This document shows, in pieces, positions 23,347-31,236 of a DNA stretch of 36,794 bases; position 1 is the stretch's first letter; each line of letters starts with the position of its first letter. The position numbers and the translations under genes are program-made. The DNA is from JANWHZ01 sp035758575 (GTDB lineage: Bacteria > Patescibacteriota > Saccharimonadia > Saccharimonadales > UBA4665). Under the pieces are notes generated by a model. That model was not told where the DNA came from. It saw only the letters and a list, made by a program, of their open reading frames with translations, and made no database searches. The DNA is taken from NCBI GenBank assembly GCA_035758575.1, contig DASTXH010000077.1:1-36794 (forward strand). Direction: 5' to 3'.

Positions 23347-24801
23347 TTAGAGGTGATACCAGATAGCGCCCTGTGGTGTGTCGCGCAGGCCGATGCCTTG
23401 CGCTTGGAGCTGGTCACGCAGGCTGTCCGATGCCGCCCAGTTTTTGTTCTCTCTGGCGGCTTCGCGTTGTCCTATTACTGCTTTTTGGGCAGTAGTGATG
23501 TCATCACTAAAGAGGTCGATGCCTAAGACGTACTGCATTTGTTGCAGGAGCTGGGTTAATGCGGACAGGTAGAACGAAGCCATGCCGTTCTGCTCAATCG
23601 CGGCAAACAGTAATTCAACGGCCGCCAATGCTTTCGGCGTGTCCAGGTCGTTTTGGAGGGCATGCTTGAATTGGGCAACTGCTTGCGTGCCCAATTTGGT
23701 GTACGGATGCTCTGCCTCGGTTTTGTCGGACTCTTCCGGGCCCGTTGGCAGTGATTCTAGGAAGTGCTGCGGTTGGACGACTTGCCAGCGTCTGTCGGCT
23801 ATTTCTTGCCAACGCTTCAGCCGGTTTTGGGCGGCTTCCAGCGCATCCCAACTGAACTTGCTTTGGCTGCGGTAGTGGGATTCCAGCACGTGCAGGCGGA
23901 ATGCCGTCAGGCTGAAACCTTTTTTCTCGATGTCTTCCAGCGTAATGCTATTGCCAAGAGATTTGGATATCTTTTCGCCCTCTACCGTCACGTGGTTGGT
24001 ATGCACCCAATAGCTGGCAAAACGCTTGCCGGTGGCGGCCTCGCTTTGAGCGATTTCGTTGGTATGGTGTACGGGGACGTGGTCGATACCCCCCGAGTGG
24101 ATGTCTACGGTTTCTCCCAGGTACTTCATGCACATGGCCGAGCATTCCAGGTGCCAGCCTGGAAAACCTTTGCCCCAAGGGCTGTCCCATTCCATATCCC
24201 GCTGATGGTCGGCGGGCGAAAACTTCCATAGCGCAAAGTCGCTGATGTTCCGTTTTTCCGGATTGTGCTCTACGCGCGCGCCGGCTTGCAGGGCGTCCAG
24301 GTCGAGCCGGGCAAAGCTGGCATAGCCTTCGAACTTGGACGTATCGTAGTAGATGCCGTCGCCGGTAGTGTAGGTATAGCCTTTGGCCTCCAGCTGTTCG
24401 ACTAGGGCGATTTGTTCGGGAATATGATCAGTGGCTTTCGGCAAATGCGCAGGCCGAGTGATGTTGAGCCGTCTCAGGCCGTTCTGAAAATAATTGGCGT
24501 AGAAAGTCGCTACGTCCCAGGCAGTTTTGCCTTCGCGGCGGGCACCTTTTTCCAGCTTGTCCTCGCCTTCATCGGCGTCGCTGACCAGATGGCCGACGTC
24601 GGTAATATTCATCACCCATTCGGGTTCAAGGCCAGCTGCCTTAAGCGTGCGTACTAGCAAATCGTAGCGAATGAATGTAAACCAGTTACCGATATGCGGA
24701 TAGTCATACACGGTAGGGCCGCAGGTATATACGGTGACCCTGGGTGGATTAAGTGGTGCGATGTCGTCAATTTTGGCTGTCAGCGTGTTGTAGAGCTTCA
24801 T
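23347..24801 (-). CDS. cysS: Cysteinyl-tRNA synthetase
   Basis: Charges tRNA-Cys with cysteine. The 484-residue class I synthetase has the HIGH-type motif P-H-I-G-N (35-39) and KMSKS-type K-I-S-K-S (277-281). The zinc ligands expected in CysRS are all present: Cys27, Cys220, a His in the V-H-H pair at 245-246, and Glu249. The C-terminal anticodon-binding helices end in the family-typical L-R-D-x-L-x-x-x-G-I-x-L-x-D-T. AAGGA lies 10 nt before the ATG. The start overlaps the DHH gene by 35 nt, so translation is coupled. Confidence 0.95.
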   Translation of the reverse strand: MKLYNTLTAKIDDIAPLNPPRVTVYTCGPTVYDYPHIGNWFTFIRYDLLVRTLKAAGLEPEWVMNITDVGHLVSDADEGEDKLEKGARREGKTAWDVATFYANYFQNGLRRLNITRPAHLPKATDHIPEQIALVEQLEAKGYTYTTGDGIYYDTSKFEGYASFARLDLDALQAGARVEHNPEKRNISDFALWKFSPADHQRDMEWDSPWGKGFPGWHLECSAMCMKYLGETVDIHSGGIDHVPVHHTNEIAQSEAATGKRFASYWVHTNHVTVEGEKISKSLGNSITLEDIEKKGFSLTAFRLHVLESHYRSQSKFSWDALEAAQNRLKRWQEIADRRWQVVQPQHFLESLPTGPEESDKTEAEHPYTKLGTQAVAQFKHALQNDLDTPKALAAVELLFAAIEQNGMASFYLSALTQLLQQMQYVLGIDLFSDDITTAQKAVIGQREAARENKNWAASDSLRDQLQAQGIGLRDTPQGAIWYHL

Positions 24802-25819
24802 GAGGTAGTTCCTTGTCTAGATTATCGAGGAGTTCTGCGGTGAACGCAAGACACTCCGACTTTACCTCGTTGAACGGCCGTCCATGTACAATTTTGAAGC
24901 CGCTGGCGTACGGATGCCCGCCGCCGCCCAGATGTTCGGCGATCTTGTCGGCAATAGCGTGGCCGTTACTACAGCGGATAGAGCCCGTGATGCGTCCATC
25001 GGCGTAGTGCTTGAAAACGATGGCCACCGCTACATTTTGCGTACTCAGCATATCACCATGGATAAGCGGCACGGGGTTGTACTTGGGGCTGTATTCGGTA
25101 ATCTCCGCCTGGGGGATGTCTACTGAGGCAACGCGCCCGCTACTGGTGAACTCGGTGCGCGCTATCAGCGCGGCTTTGTAGCGGAAAATAGCTTCAGGCA
25201 TTTTGCTGTATTCGCGCCGGTGCTCTTCCAGGAGCGGCCGGTTCACGCCCAGCTCCACTAATTCGGCCATCACCCGGTACGTGCTGGGTTTTGCCAGGTC
25301 GTTCGATAGCCCCTGGGTGTCACCCAAGATGGCGGTCATGAGGTACTCACCTGTTGCGGCATCAAGCGGCCAGTGCAGCTGACGGGCTAGCTGGTATACC
25401 AGCTCACCAGAGGAAGACACGGCCGCATCACACAATGTAACGCCCGAAAGGTCCAGCTTGTTGCCTACGGTAGCATGGTGGTCCAATATGATGGTCGGCT
25501 TGGTGGCCAGCCAGTGGATATCGCCGCTGGCCTGCAAACGTTCAAATAGGGTGATAGTAGAGGCGTCTACGATGATGCTGGCATCGAATTGCTTCGGCAG
25601 TTCGTTCAGCACCCGATCCCAGCCCTGCAGATAGCGCAGGTACGACGGCATGTCCACACTGCAATAGAGGTAAACCGATTTGCCCATATCCCCCAGGATG
25701 TTTTCGAGCGCCAGGGCACTGCCCAGCGAATCGGCGTCGGGGTTGTCGGCTTGCAATACCACGATGCGCTGCGCATCTGTGAGTATAGCGGCAATCTGTT
25801 CTGCTTCGGGGTATATCAT
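24767..25819 (-). CDS. DHH/DHHA1 phosphoesterase, NrnA-like
   Basis: A 350-residue cytoplasmic phosphoesterase, probably a nanoRNase or pAp phosphatase of the NrnA type. The DHH domain carries D-N-P-D-A-D-S (25-31), V-D-A-S and the D-H-H motif (113-115), all metal ligands. The DHHA1 domain near residues 295-315 has the G-G-G-G-H-P-Y-A-S-G substrate-binding loop. Length fits NrnA (about 310-350) and is far shorter than RecJ. It overlaps the Nudix gene by 4 nt (ATGA) and cysS by 35 nt. NrnA would degrade short oligoribonucleotides at the end of RNA turnover. Confidence 0.88.
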   Translation of the reverse strand: MIYPEAEQIAAILTDAQRIVVLQADNPDADSLGSALALENILGDMGKSVYLYCSVDMPSYLRYLQGWDRVLNELPKQFDASIIVDASTITLFERLQASGDIHWLATKPTIILDHHATVGNKLDLSGVTLCDAAVSSSGELVYQLARQLHWPLDAATGEYLMTAILGDTQGLSNDLAKPSTYRVMAELVELGVNRPLLEEHRREYSKMPEAIFRYKAALIARTEFTSSGRVASVDIPQAEITEYSPKYNPVPLIHGDMLSTQNVAVAIVFKHYADGRITGSIRCSNGHAIADKIAEHLGGGGHPYASGFKIVHGRPFNEVKSECLAFTAELLDNLDKELPHEALQHADSQN

Positions 25820-26313
25820 TGGTGTAACACTTTCTTTAGCTTATCGTACAAGAAGGCGTAGGGCCATGCAAAATCATCAGATAGAAGAAAATCCAAAGGT
25901 TTCCATTCGCAGGCTGCTACGTCATCTGCAGGTTGAAACGTTCCCCGCCACTTTCGGCATAGAAATACGACATCGCATGTGGTGACGTTCTCGCTGTAGT
26001 AGTTGGCGCCGGTATCTAGGAGTTCCAGGTCTGCGACGTCGATCTGCGCACCCAGTTCTTCTGCAATTTCACGCTGTGATGCCTGGTAAGCGTCTTCACC
26101 GTAGTCCAAGAAACCACCCGGGAAGTCGTATTTGCCCGCTGCCGGCTCGTGGGCGCGTTTTGAGTAGAGCAGTTCGCCCTTGTCGTTTACAAAGATAATC
26201 GAGCACGCTGCGCGGGGATTGTTGTAGTACGGATGGCCGTTCGCGCAGGTATATTTTGTGTCATTATTTTTTACAAGTGCTGCAGCGCATTCGGTGCAAA
26301 AAAGTAACTTCAT
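25816..26313 (-). CDS. Nudix hydrolase with N-terminal zinc ribbon
   Basis: A 165-residue Nudix hydrolase. The box G-x5-E-x7-R-E-U-x-E-E-x-G-U is complete: Gly67, Glu73, Arg81-Glu82, Glu85-Glu86, Gly88. Before it, Cys6, Cys9 and Cys23 plus His27 form a zinc-ribbon-like module, recalling NudC-type (NADH pyrophosphatase) proteins, although the rest is shorter than NudC. The likely substrate is a nucleoside diphosphate linked to another moiety. It is joined by 4-nt ATGA overlaps to recR upstream and the DHH gene downstream. Confidence 0.87.
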   Translation of the reverse strand: MKLLFCTECAAALVKNNDTKYTCANGHPYYNNPRAACSIIFVNDKGELLYSKRAHEPAAGKYDFPGGFLDYGEDAYQASQREIAEELGAQIDVADLELLDTGANYYSENVTTCDVVFLCRKWRGTFQPADDVAACEWKPLDFLLSDDFAWPYAFLYDKLKKVLHQ

Positions 26314-26915
26314 AGTGTCTGCCTGCCTTCCAGGGCGCGGCCTAGGGTGATCTGGTCGGCATACTCAAGATCTACGCCGATAGGCAGTCCGCGCGCCAGA
26401 CGTGTTATTTTTACGTCACGATCACCTATCTGCTGGCGGATGTACAAGGCAGTAGACTCCCCTTCCACACTTGCGCTGGTGGCAAGGATAATCTCGCCAA
26501 CACTGTCTTCGTCGATGCGCTGTACAAGCTCGGCGATGTGCAGCTGGTCGGGCGTAACGCCGTCTATAGGAGACACCAGGCCGCCCAGCACGTGGTACGT
26601 GCCGTGGTACTGGCCGGTGGCCTCCAGTGCTACAATGTCGAACGGTTCGGCTACTACCGCAATGGTGGATTTGTCGCGGTTGGGATCAGTGTAGAGATCG
26701 GAGAGTTCTTGTTCTGCCGGTACCAATGCAAATGTTTTTTTACACAGGCCAATGCCGCTCTTAAGGTTCGTGAGGGCATCCGCCAGCTTGAACGGCGCAT
26801 CGCTGTCGCGCTTCACCAAATAATATGCATAACGTTCAGCAGTGCGCGGCCCCACGCCGGGGAGCGCCCCGAAAGCATCGATCAAATTGGTGAGGGCCGG
26901 CGGCAGGATGCGCAT
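26310..26915 (-). CDS. recR: Recombination mediator RecR, zinc finger degenerate
   Basis: Forms a DNA-binding clamp with RecO for RecA loading. The 201-residue length is normal. The helix-hairpin-helix L-P-G-V-G-P-R-T-A-E-R, the TOPRIM strand I-A-V-V-A-E-P-F-D, and H-V-L-G-G-L-V-S-P-I-D-G-V are all clear. The zinc finger is not: the four Cys of E. coli RecR (57, 60, 69, 72) correspond here to Cys58, Thr61, Ser72 and Tyr75, so only one remains. It follows ybaB by 14 nt, the usual order in bacteria, and is coupled to the Nudix gene by ATGA. Confidence 0.93.
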   Translation of the reverse strand: MRILPPALTNLIDAFGALPGVGPRTAERYAYYLVKRDSDAPFKLADALTNLKSGIGLCKKTFALVPAEQELSDLYTDPNRDKSTIAVVAEPFDIVALEATGQYHGTYHVLGGLVSPIDGVTPDQLHIAELVQRIDEDSVGEIILATSASVEGESTALYIRQQIGDRDVKITRLARGLPIGVDLEYADQITLGRALEGRQTL

Positions 26916-26929
26916 AAATGTAAAGATTC

Positions 26930-27223
26930 CTACAGGCCGAGGTTGCCGAGTGCGCCCATCATCGGCTGCATCTTTTCGGTGGCGGCGCGTTGGCTTTCCT
27001 GGATAGCCTCTTTGACGGCGTCTTCCAGCCAGCGTTCCAGCTCACCAATGTCGTCGAGGTCAACTGCTGATGGGTTGATGGTGATTTTTTTGATCTTTTG
27101 CTCGCCGGTAATCTCTACCTTGACGGCTCCGTCGCCTTTTTCTACGGCGATGACTTGCTTTTGCAGTTCTTTCTGGAGCTTCTTGACTTTCAAAAGCATC
27201 TTGGCTTGGTCAAAACGGTTCAT
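26930..27223 (-). CDS. ybaB: YbaB/EbfC nucleoid-associated protein
   Basis: A 97-residue DNA-binding protein forming a tweezer-like dimer. It has the N-terminal helix with K-x-x-K-K-L-Q-K-E-L-Q-K, the central strands V-K-V-E-I-T-G-E-Q-K-I-K-K-I-T-I-N-P, and the Met/Ala/Gly-rich tail. The AAAGGAA Shine-Dalgarno lies 8 nt before the ATG. It is the first gene of a six-gene operon and stands next to recR as in most bacteria; dnaX, which often precedes ybaB, is 4 kb away here. Confidence 0.93.
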   Translation of the reverse strand: MNRFDQAKMLLKVKKLQKELQKQVIAVEKGDGAVKVEITGEQKIKKITINPSAVDLDDIGELERWLEDAVKEAIQESQRAATEKMQPMMGALGNLGL

Positions 27224-27260
27224 GTGTTATTCCTTTCAATGGCCGGTTGGGGCGATGGTT

Positions 27261-27288
27261 ATTTTACTAAGCAATAAAAATATTGTAA
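27261..27288 (-). promoter_or_regulatory. Promoter of the ybaB-recR-nudix-DHH-cysS operon
   Basis: On the minus strand, TTACAA (27288-27283), a 16-bp spacer and TAAAAT (27266-27261). The leader would be about 30 nt and contains the ribosome-binding site. Confidence 0.5.
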
Positions 27289-27323
27289 CAGATTGCATGC
27301 ATGATGCTAAGGGCGCGTGACGG

Positions 27324-28514
27324 CTATTGTTGTGACTGGATTTTTTGTGTGTCGGGGGTGTGCGGCCAAACTTCGTAGTACAGCTTGAGATTGTAAAATG
27401 CCGCCACGAGCACCAGGCAGCCTACCAATGCAATGCCTATACCGCGCGGTACGGGGTTGCGCGGAAACATTCGCAGCCAAAAATGCAGCCCATAGGCTGT
27501 GCCCGCAGTAACGACCAAGTATGCGATAGGCATCAGGATACTCAGGGGCACGCTGTTGTTCAGTCCAGCGAGTACGCCGCCGGCTGCAAAATACAGAAAC
27601 AGCAATTGGGTGCGCTGGGCCCGCCAATGGCGGATGTAAAATATCGCGCCAAGTACCATGAGCCCAAGGGCTAAGACGTCAAGAAGCGGCAGACGCCCCA
27701 CCCATAGCTGCGGATTGAAGGGTGCACGGTATGCAAGCGACGAGAAGCTCTCACCGATATGGCCTAGCGTAACCCGCCAGGTTGCAAAATGATCCGGCAG
27801 CCCCGCCCAAGTGCGGATAAGGGCCGGATGTTTTACGAATGTATATGCAATGCCGCCAAGACCGGCCACTGTAACGAGATGCCAGCCTAGCCGGTTCCAT
27901 AGCGTGTCCAGATGCCGCCAGGCTGCACAAACGGTGCGCCATTGCAGGAGCGCGCTGATGGCTACAAGCCAGACGAATCCTGGTATAACCAGCAAGATAA
28001 GGTTTATGATCAGCCAGACGTAAAACATCAGTGGTCGTTCCTGGTGGTCGTGCAGGCCTACATGAACAGCAAGCAACGATAGTACGGCGGTGATGTACAA
28101 AATATCCGTACCAGCGAAGCGTGCAACGTGAAGGAACCATGCCGATGTAGCAAAGAGCACGGCGCCAAACAGTGTGCTGCGTAATCCATACCACCGCCGG
28201 GCAATGTATAGGAAGATATAGAACGCGATAAGCGCCAGCAGCACGCTAGGTAGCCGGTCGACAAACGCGGCGTGGTTATCGGGCGCCAGTGTGGTGAGCC
28301 ATTGTAGTAGCTTCAGGGGCAATTCTAACGGATTCGTCAGGAATATGGCCTTTAGCTGGCTACTGGCGGTCAGTGATTGCTGTTCGCTGGCGGTAAGATG
28401 GGGTGCCAGACTCCCCAGACGATATAGCACCAGCGCGGCAACTGCAATTCCGGCGGCAGCTCTGCCGGCGTAGGCACGCCATAGTTGCTGTAAGACCCGG
28501 CCATGTTGTTTCAT
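27324..28514 (-). CDS. GT-C membrane glycosyltransferase (PMT/ArnT-like)
   Basis: A 396-residue polytopic protein with about ten helices, resembling dolichyl/undecaprenyl-phosphate-sugar glycosyltransferases of the GT39/PMT type. Support comes from the layout: an extracellular loop after helix 1, then R-L-P-S-V-L-L-A, A-R-R-W-Y-G-L-R, and A-T-S-A-W-F-L-H-V-A-R-F-A-G-T-D, a segment typical of this superfamily. The usual acidic catalytic residues of the first loop are not clear, so activity is unproven. ATG 28514 was preferred over GTG 28532 because TAAAAT with a TG extension sits 8 nt before it. It is divergent from the HD gene. Confidence 0.75.
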   Translation of the reverse strand: MKQHGRVLQQLWRAYAGRAAAGIAVAALVLYRLGSLAPHLTASEQQSLTASSQLKAIFLTNPLELPLKLLQWLTTLAPDNHAAFVDRLPSVLLALIAFYIFLYIARRWYGLRSTLFGAVLFATSAWFLHVARFAGTDILYITAVLSLLAVHVGLHDHQERPLMFYVWLIINLILLVIPGFVWLVAISALLQWRTVCAAWRHLDTLWNRLGWHLVTVAGLGGIAYTFVKHPALIRTWAGLPDHFATWRVTLGHIGESFSSLAYRAPFNPQLWVGRLPLLDVLALGLMVLGAIFYIRHWRAQRTQLLFLYFAAGGVLAGLNNSVPLSILMPIAYLVVTAGTAYGLHFWLRMFPRNPVPRGIGIALVGCLVLVAAFYNLKLYYEVWPHTPDTQKIQSQQ

Positions 28515-28522
28515 TACCTCAA

Positions 28523-28563
28523 ATTTTACCACATGCTTGCCTTGTTCGTACCTGTGCTATGAT
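28523..28563. promoter_or_regulatory. Divergent pair of leaderless-type promoters
   Basis: Only 55 bp separate the start codons at 28514 (minus) and 28570 (plus). Minus strand: extended -10 TGG-TAAAAT (28528-28523), 8 nt before its ATG. Plus strand: extended -10 TGC-TATGAT (28558-28563), 6 nt before its ATG. Neither has a good -35 box. Confidence 0.5.
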
Positions 28564-28569
28564 GGCGGT

Positions 28570-29238
28570 ATGAAACACGCAGATGCATCTACGTCGGCAC
28601 AAACACTACTAGAAGAAATAGAATTCTTGTTTGAAAAATACTCTAGTGAGCTCCGCGCCACGACCCAGCCATATCAGCTGCGGCGTGTCCAGGGCAACGT
28701 CTCGTCCTACCGGTATCACCCTGATGATGTTTTGGTGCGCGAGACACTCATGGAACACATAGGGTCGACGCCGGTGGTTGCAACGGCGTTTTATCCATAC
28801 ATCGACGATCAAGCCGTTGACCTAGGCCAATCGCTGACCATGCTGGCTATCCACGACATCGGCGAGCTTATAGAAGGCGACGTAATGACGTTTATCAAAA
28901 ATGACAGCGCCAAGGATCCTGAGCACGCCGCGGCGTTGTCCTTGCTGCACCCTACATATCACGACCTCTATAACGACGTTGAGTCACAGACGAGCCAAAG
29001 CGCCAAGTTCGCCAAGGCTATCGACAAGATAACGCCGGATATAGTTGATTTCTTAACCCCGGCAGATATTACCGTATGGCGCTTTCAGCACTTCGTGGGC
29101 ATTGGGCCGGATGAAATCGTCCCGCTTATAGAAAAGAAAAAGCGGCCGTACATGCTGTGGAACCCCTTTATGACCGAATTTCATAGTCTTCTTCTGGACC
29201 GTCTAGCCGTAAAAATATCCGCCGAATCAAGCAAATAG
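28570..29238 (+). CDS. HD-domain phosphohydrolase (YfbR/HDDC2-like)
   Basis: A 222-residue metal-dependent phosphohydrolase, likely acting on deoxynucleoside monophosphates as YfbR does. HD signature residues are His in M-E-H-I-G-S-T-P, the H-D pair in L-A-I-H-D-I-G-E, and a distal Asp in A-I-D-K-I-T-P-D; the G-E-L-I-E-G-D-V run is typical of this group. An upstream ATG at 28537 exists, but the TATGAT promoter lies between it and 28570, and 28570 is 6 nt from that box, so the shorter start is chosen. No Shine-Dalgarno. Confidence 0.78.
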   Translation: MKHADASTSAQTLLEEIEFLFEKYSSELRATTQPYQLRRVQGNVSSYRYHPDDVLVRETLMEHIGSTPVVATAFYPYIDDQAVDLGQSLTMLAIHDIGELIEGDVMTFIKNDSAKDPEHAAALSLLHPTYHDLYNDVESQTSQSAKFAKAIDKITPDIVDFLTPADITVWRFQHFVGIGPDEIVPLIEKKKRPYMLWNPFMTEFHSLLLDRLAVKISAESSK

Positions 29239-29273
29239 ACAGCGTCATCTGGTAGTAACGACCGACTATCGAA

Positions 29274-30653
29274 CTAGGCGGCGAAAGGGTCGCCGGCGTG
29301 TTGGCGGTCGAGCGAGCGGAACTTCTGTTTTTCGTTGTCGAAATATAGCTCTACTTCGCCCACGGGGCCGTTACGGTGTTTACGTACCAATATGTCGGTA
29401 ATCTTCTTGCGGTCGGTTTCAGGGTTGTAATACTCTTCGCGGTAAATAAATGCCACCACGTCGGCATCCTGTTCGATGGCACCGGATTCGCGCAGGTCGG
29501 ACAGCTGCGGTTTTTTGTCGGGGCGGCTTTCGACCGAGCGGCTCAGCTGGCTCAGGGCAATCAACGGTACGTTCAGCTCACGCGCGACACCTTTCAGGCC
29601 GCGTGAGATTTCGGATATTTCCTGTACACGGTTGCCGTCGCTGGCATAGCGGCCGCCGCCGCTCATCAGCTGCAAGTAGTCTACGATAATCAGCCCTAGC
29701 GGGTGCTGATGCGCCTCGCGCCGGGCTTTGGTGCGCATGTCGCTGATGGTGATGCCAGGCGTATCGTCGATGTAAATAGGCGCCTCGGACAGTGTGCCCA
29801 TGGCGTGGCCGATTTTTTCAAAGTCGGCATCGGTAAGGTTTCCGGTGCGCAGCGCCCATGCGTCCACGCCGGATTCCATGGACAGCAGGCGGTCTACCAG
29901 CTGCTCTTTGCTCATTTCCAGGCTGAAGATCAGCACCGGTTCTTTGGCCTGTACGGCTACGTTGTGCGCAAGGTTCAGTGATAAGGCGGTTTTACCCATG
30001 GACGGGCGGGCAGCCAGAATGAACAGGTCGGAGCGCTGCAAGCCTGCCAACAGATCGTCCAGGTCGCGTAAACCCGTGGGTACCCCGCGGATTTTCTTTT
30101 TGTCGCGGTGGAGTTCATCCAGGCGTTCAAAACTGGCCTCCAGGATTTTTTCGATGCTGACCACGGTCTGCTTGATTTGTCCCTGCCCTACTTGCATCAG
30201 TTCGGACTCGGCAATTTCTATCAGCTCTTTCAGCTTCTTGGTTTCGTCCAAAGCCAGCGCATGCAGGTCTTTGTTGAGCTGGATGATGCGCCGCCGTACG
30301 GCCTTCTCGGCCACCAGGTTGGCATAGCTTTCCACGTGTGCGGCGGTAGGCACGAAGTTGGTCAGCTCGGCTAGGTATGCTGGGCCGCCTACTTCGTCCA
30401 GATGTTTGGCGGCTTTCAGCTCGTTAGAAAGGGTCAGGACATCGATGGCTTTGCGATCTTCGTACAGTTTGCGGAGTGCTTCGTAGATGTGGACGTGGCG
30501 GATGTCGTAAAAGTCGGCTACAGACAGTTTGTCGGCAATTTTAACCAGCGCATCGTTGTCGATGAGTATGGCGCCCAGCACGCTGGCTTCTGCGTCAGCG
30601 TCAAATGGCAGCACGCTGTCGGTCTTGGCTCCCCCTTGCATGTACTTAATCAT
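29274..30653 (-). CDS. dnaB: Replicative DNA helicase DnaB
   Basis: Hexameric 5'-3' helicase at the replication fork. The 459-residue protein has the N-terminal helical domain (A-E-A-S-V-L-G-A-I-L-I-D), a linker helix, and a RecA-like motor with Walker A A-R-P-S-M-G-K-T (215-222), H1a-type L-E-M-S-K-E-Q, Walker B L-I-I-V-D-Y-L-Q-L-M, and the C-terminal S-D-L-R-E-S-G-A-I-E-Q-D-A-D. No intein is present. Two starts are possible: ATG 30653 and ATG 30641. Neither has a Shine-Dalgarno; TATGAT (30654-30649) lies 7 nt before 30641 and would favour the shorter form. Confidence 0.95.
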   Translation of the reverse strand: MIKYMQGGAKTDSVLPFDADAEASVLGAILIDNDALVKIADKLSVADFYDIRHVHIYEALRKLYEDRKAIDVLTLSNELKAAKHLDEVGGPAYLAELTNFVPTAAHVESYANLVAEKAVRRRIIQLNKDLHALALDETKKLKELIEIAESELMQVGQGQIKQTVVSIEKILEASFERLDELHRDKKKIRGVPTGLRDLDDLLAGLQRSDLFILAARPSMGKTALSLNLAHNVAVQAKEPVLIFSLEMSKEQLVDRLLSMESGVDAWALRTGNLTDADFEKIGHAMGTLSEAPIYIDDTPGITISDMRTKARREAHQHPLGLIIVDYLQLMSGGGRYASDGNRVQEISEISRGLKGVARELNVPLIALSQLSRSVESRPDKKPQLSDLRESGAIEQDADVVAFIYREEYYNPETDRKKITDILVRKHRNGPVGEVELYFDNEKQKFRSLDRQHAGDPFAA

Positions 30654-30700
30654 ACAATATTATGGACCCCAACACTATACGGATGCTTGGTGTTTACTGA

Positions 30701-31189
30701 TTATGGGTTAGTTGGCTCTGTACGGCGGATCACGTCTGCAGTATCCGCGCGCATCATGATAGTATTTGCGTGTATAGGTGTAAAGCCTAGGCGCGCGAAG
30801 AAACCGGGCGCAAGCGCGCCAGCCTCAAGGTTAGTCTGATGGTGTTTGGCTGCTTCTATGGCAATCAGGTGCATGAGCCGCCGGCCAAGATGTTGCCCCC
30901 GGTGCTGGGGTGCCACCGCGAACGCGTCAATCATCGTTCCATCTGACTTGGTGTGGTCAACGCGAGCCGCTGCCACGAGAGCGCCGTCAGTATTCACGAG
31001 TCCATAATGCACGTCTTGTGCTGTGTCGGTCGCATTGATGTACGCCGTAACATCTTCAGCTTTGACGACGGGGGCGGACTGTTCTTCGTCGTGTATCTCA
31101 GTAAGAATAAGCCGTACGGCTGCTTCGGTGAGCTCGTTTGGGTTTTGAAAATCAAGTGTTACCCCATGGATTGCTTCGTTGCTTTGCAT
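30701..31189 (-). CDS. GNAT-family N-acetyltransferase
   Basis: A 162-residue acetyltransferase. Motif A, the acetyl-CoA pyrophosphate loop, reads A-V-A-P-Q-H-R-G-Q-H-L-G-R-R-L-M; motif B region A-P-G-F-F-A-R-L-G-F follows, the usual position of the last strand. The first 60 residues are acidic and substrate-binding in type; the substrate is not predictable. GGAGAAT lies 4 nt before the ATG. It starts 47 nt after dnaX and may be read through from it. Confidence 0.85.
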   Translation of the reverse strand: MQSNEAIHGVTLDFQNPNELTEAAVRLILTEIHDEEQSAPVVKAEDVTAYINATDTAQDVHYGLVNTDGALVAAARVDHTKSDGTMIDAFAVAPQHRGQHLGRRLMHLIAIEAAKHHQTNLEAGALAPGFFARLGFTPIHANTIMMRADTADVIRRTEPTNP

Positions 31190-31236
31190 GTATTCTCCGT
31201 GATGCTCGTCGAATTATTTCTTGTACTGACCGTAGC

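Noticed and set aside
26538..27320. Plus-strand frame of 260 codons
   Set aside because: Antisense to recR and ybaB, both of which have clear family motifs; no promoter or ribosome-binding site of its own.
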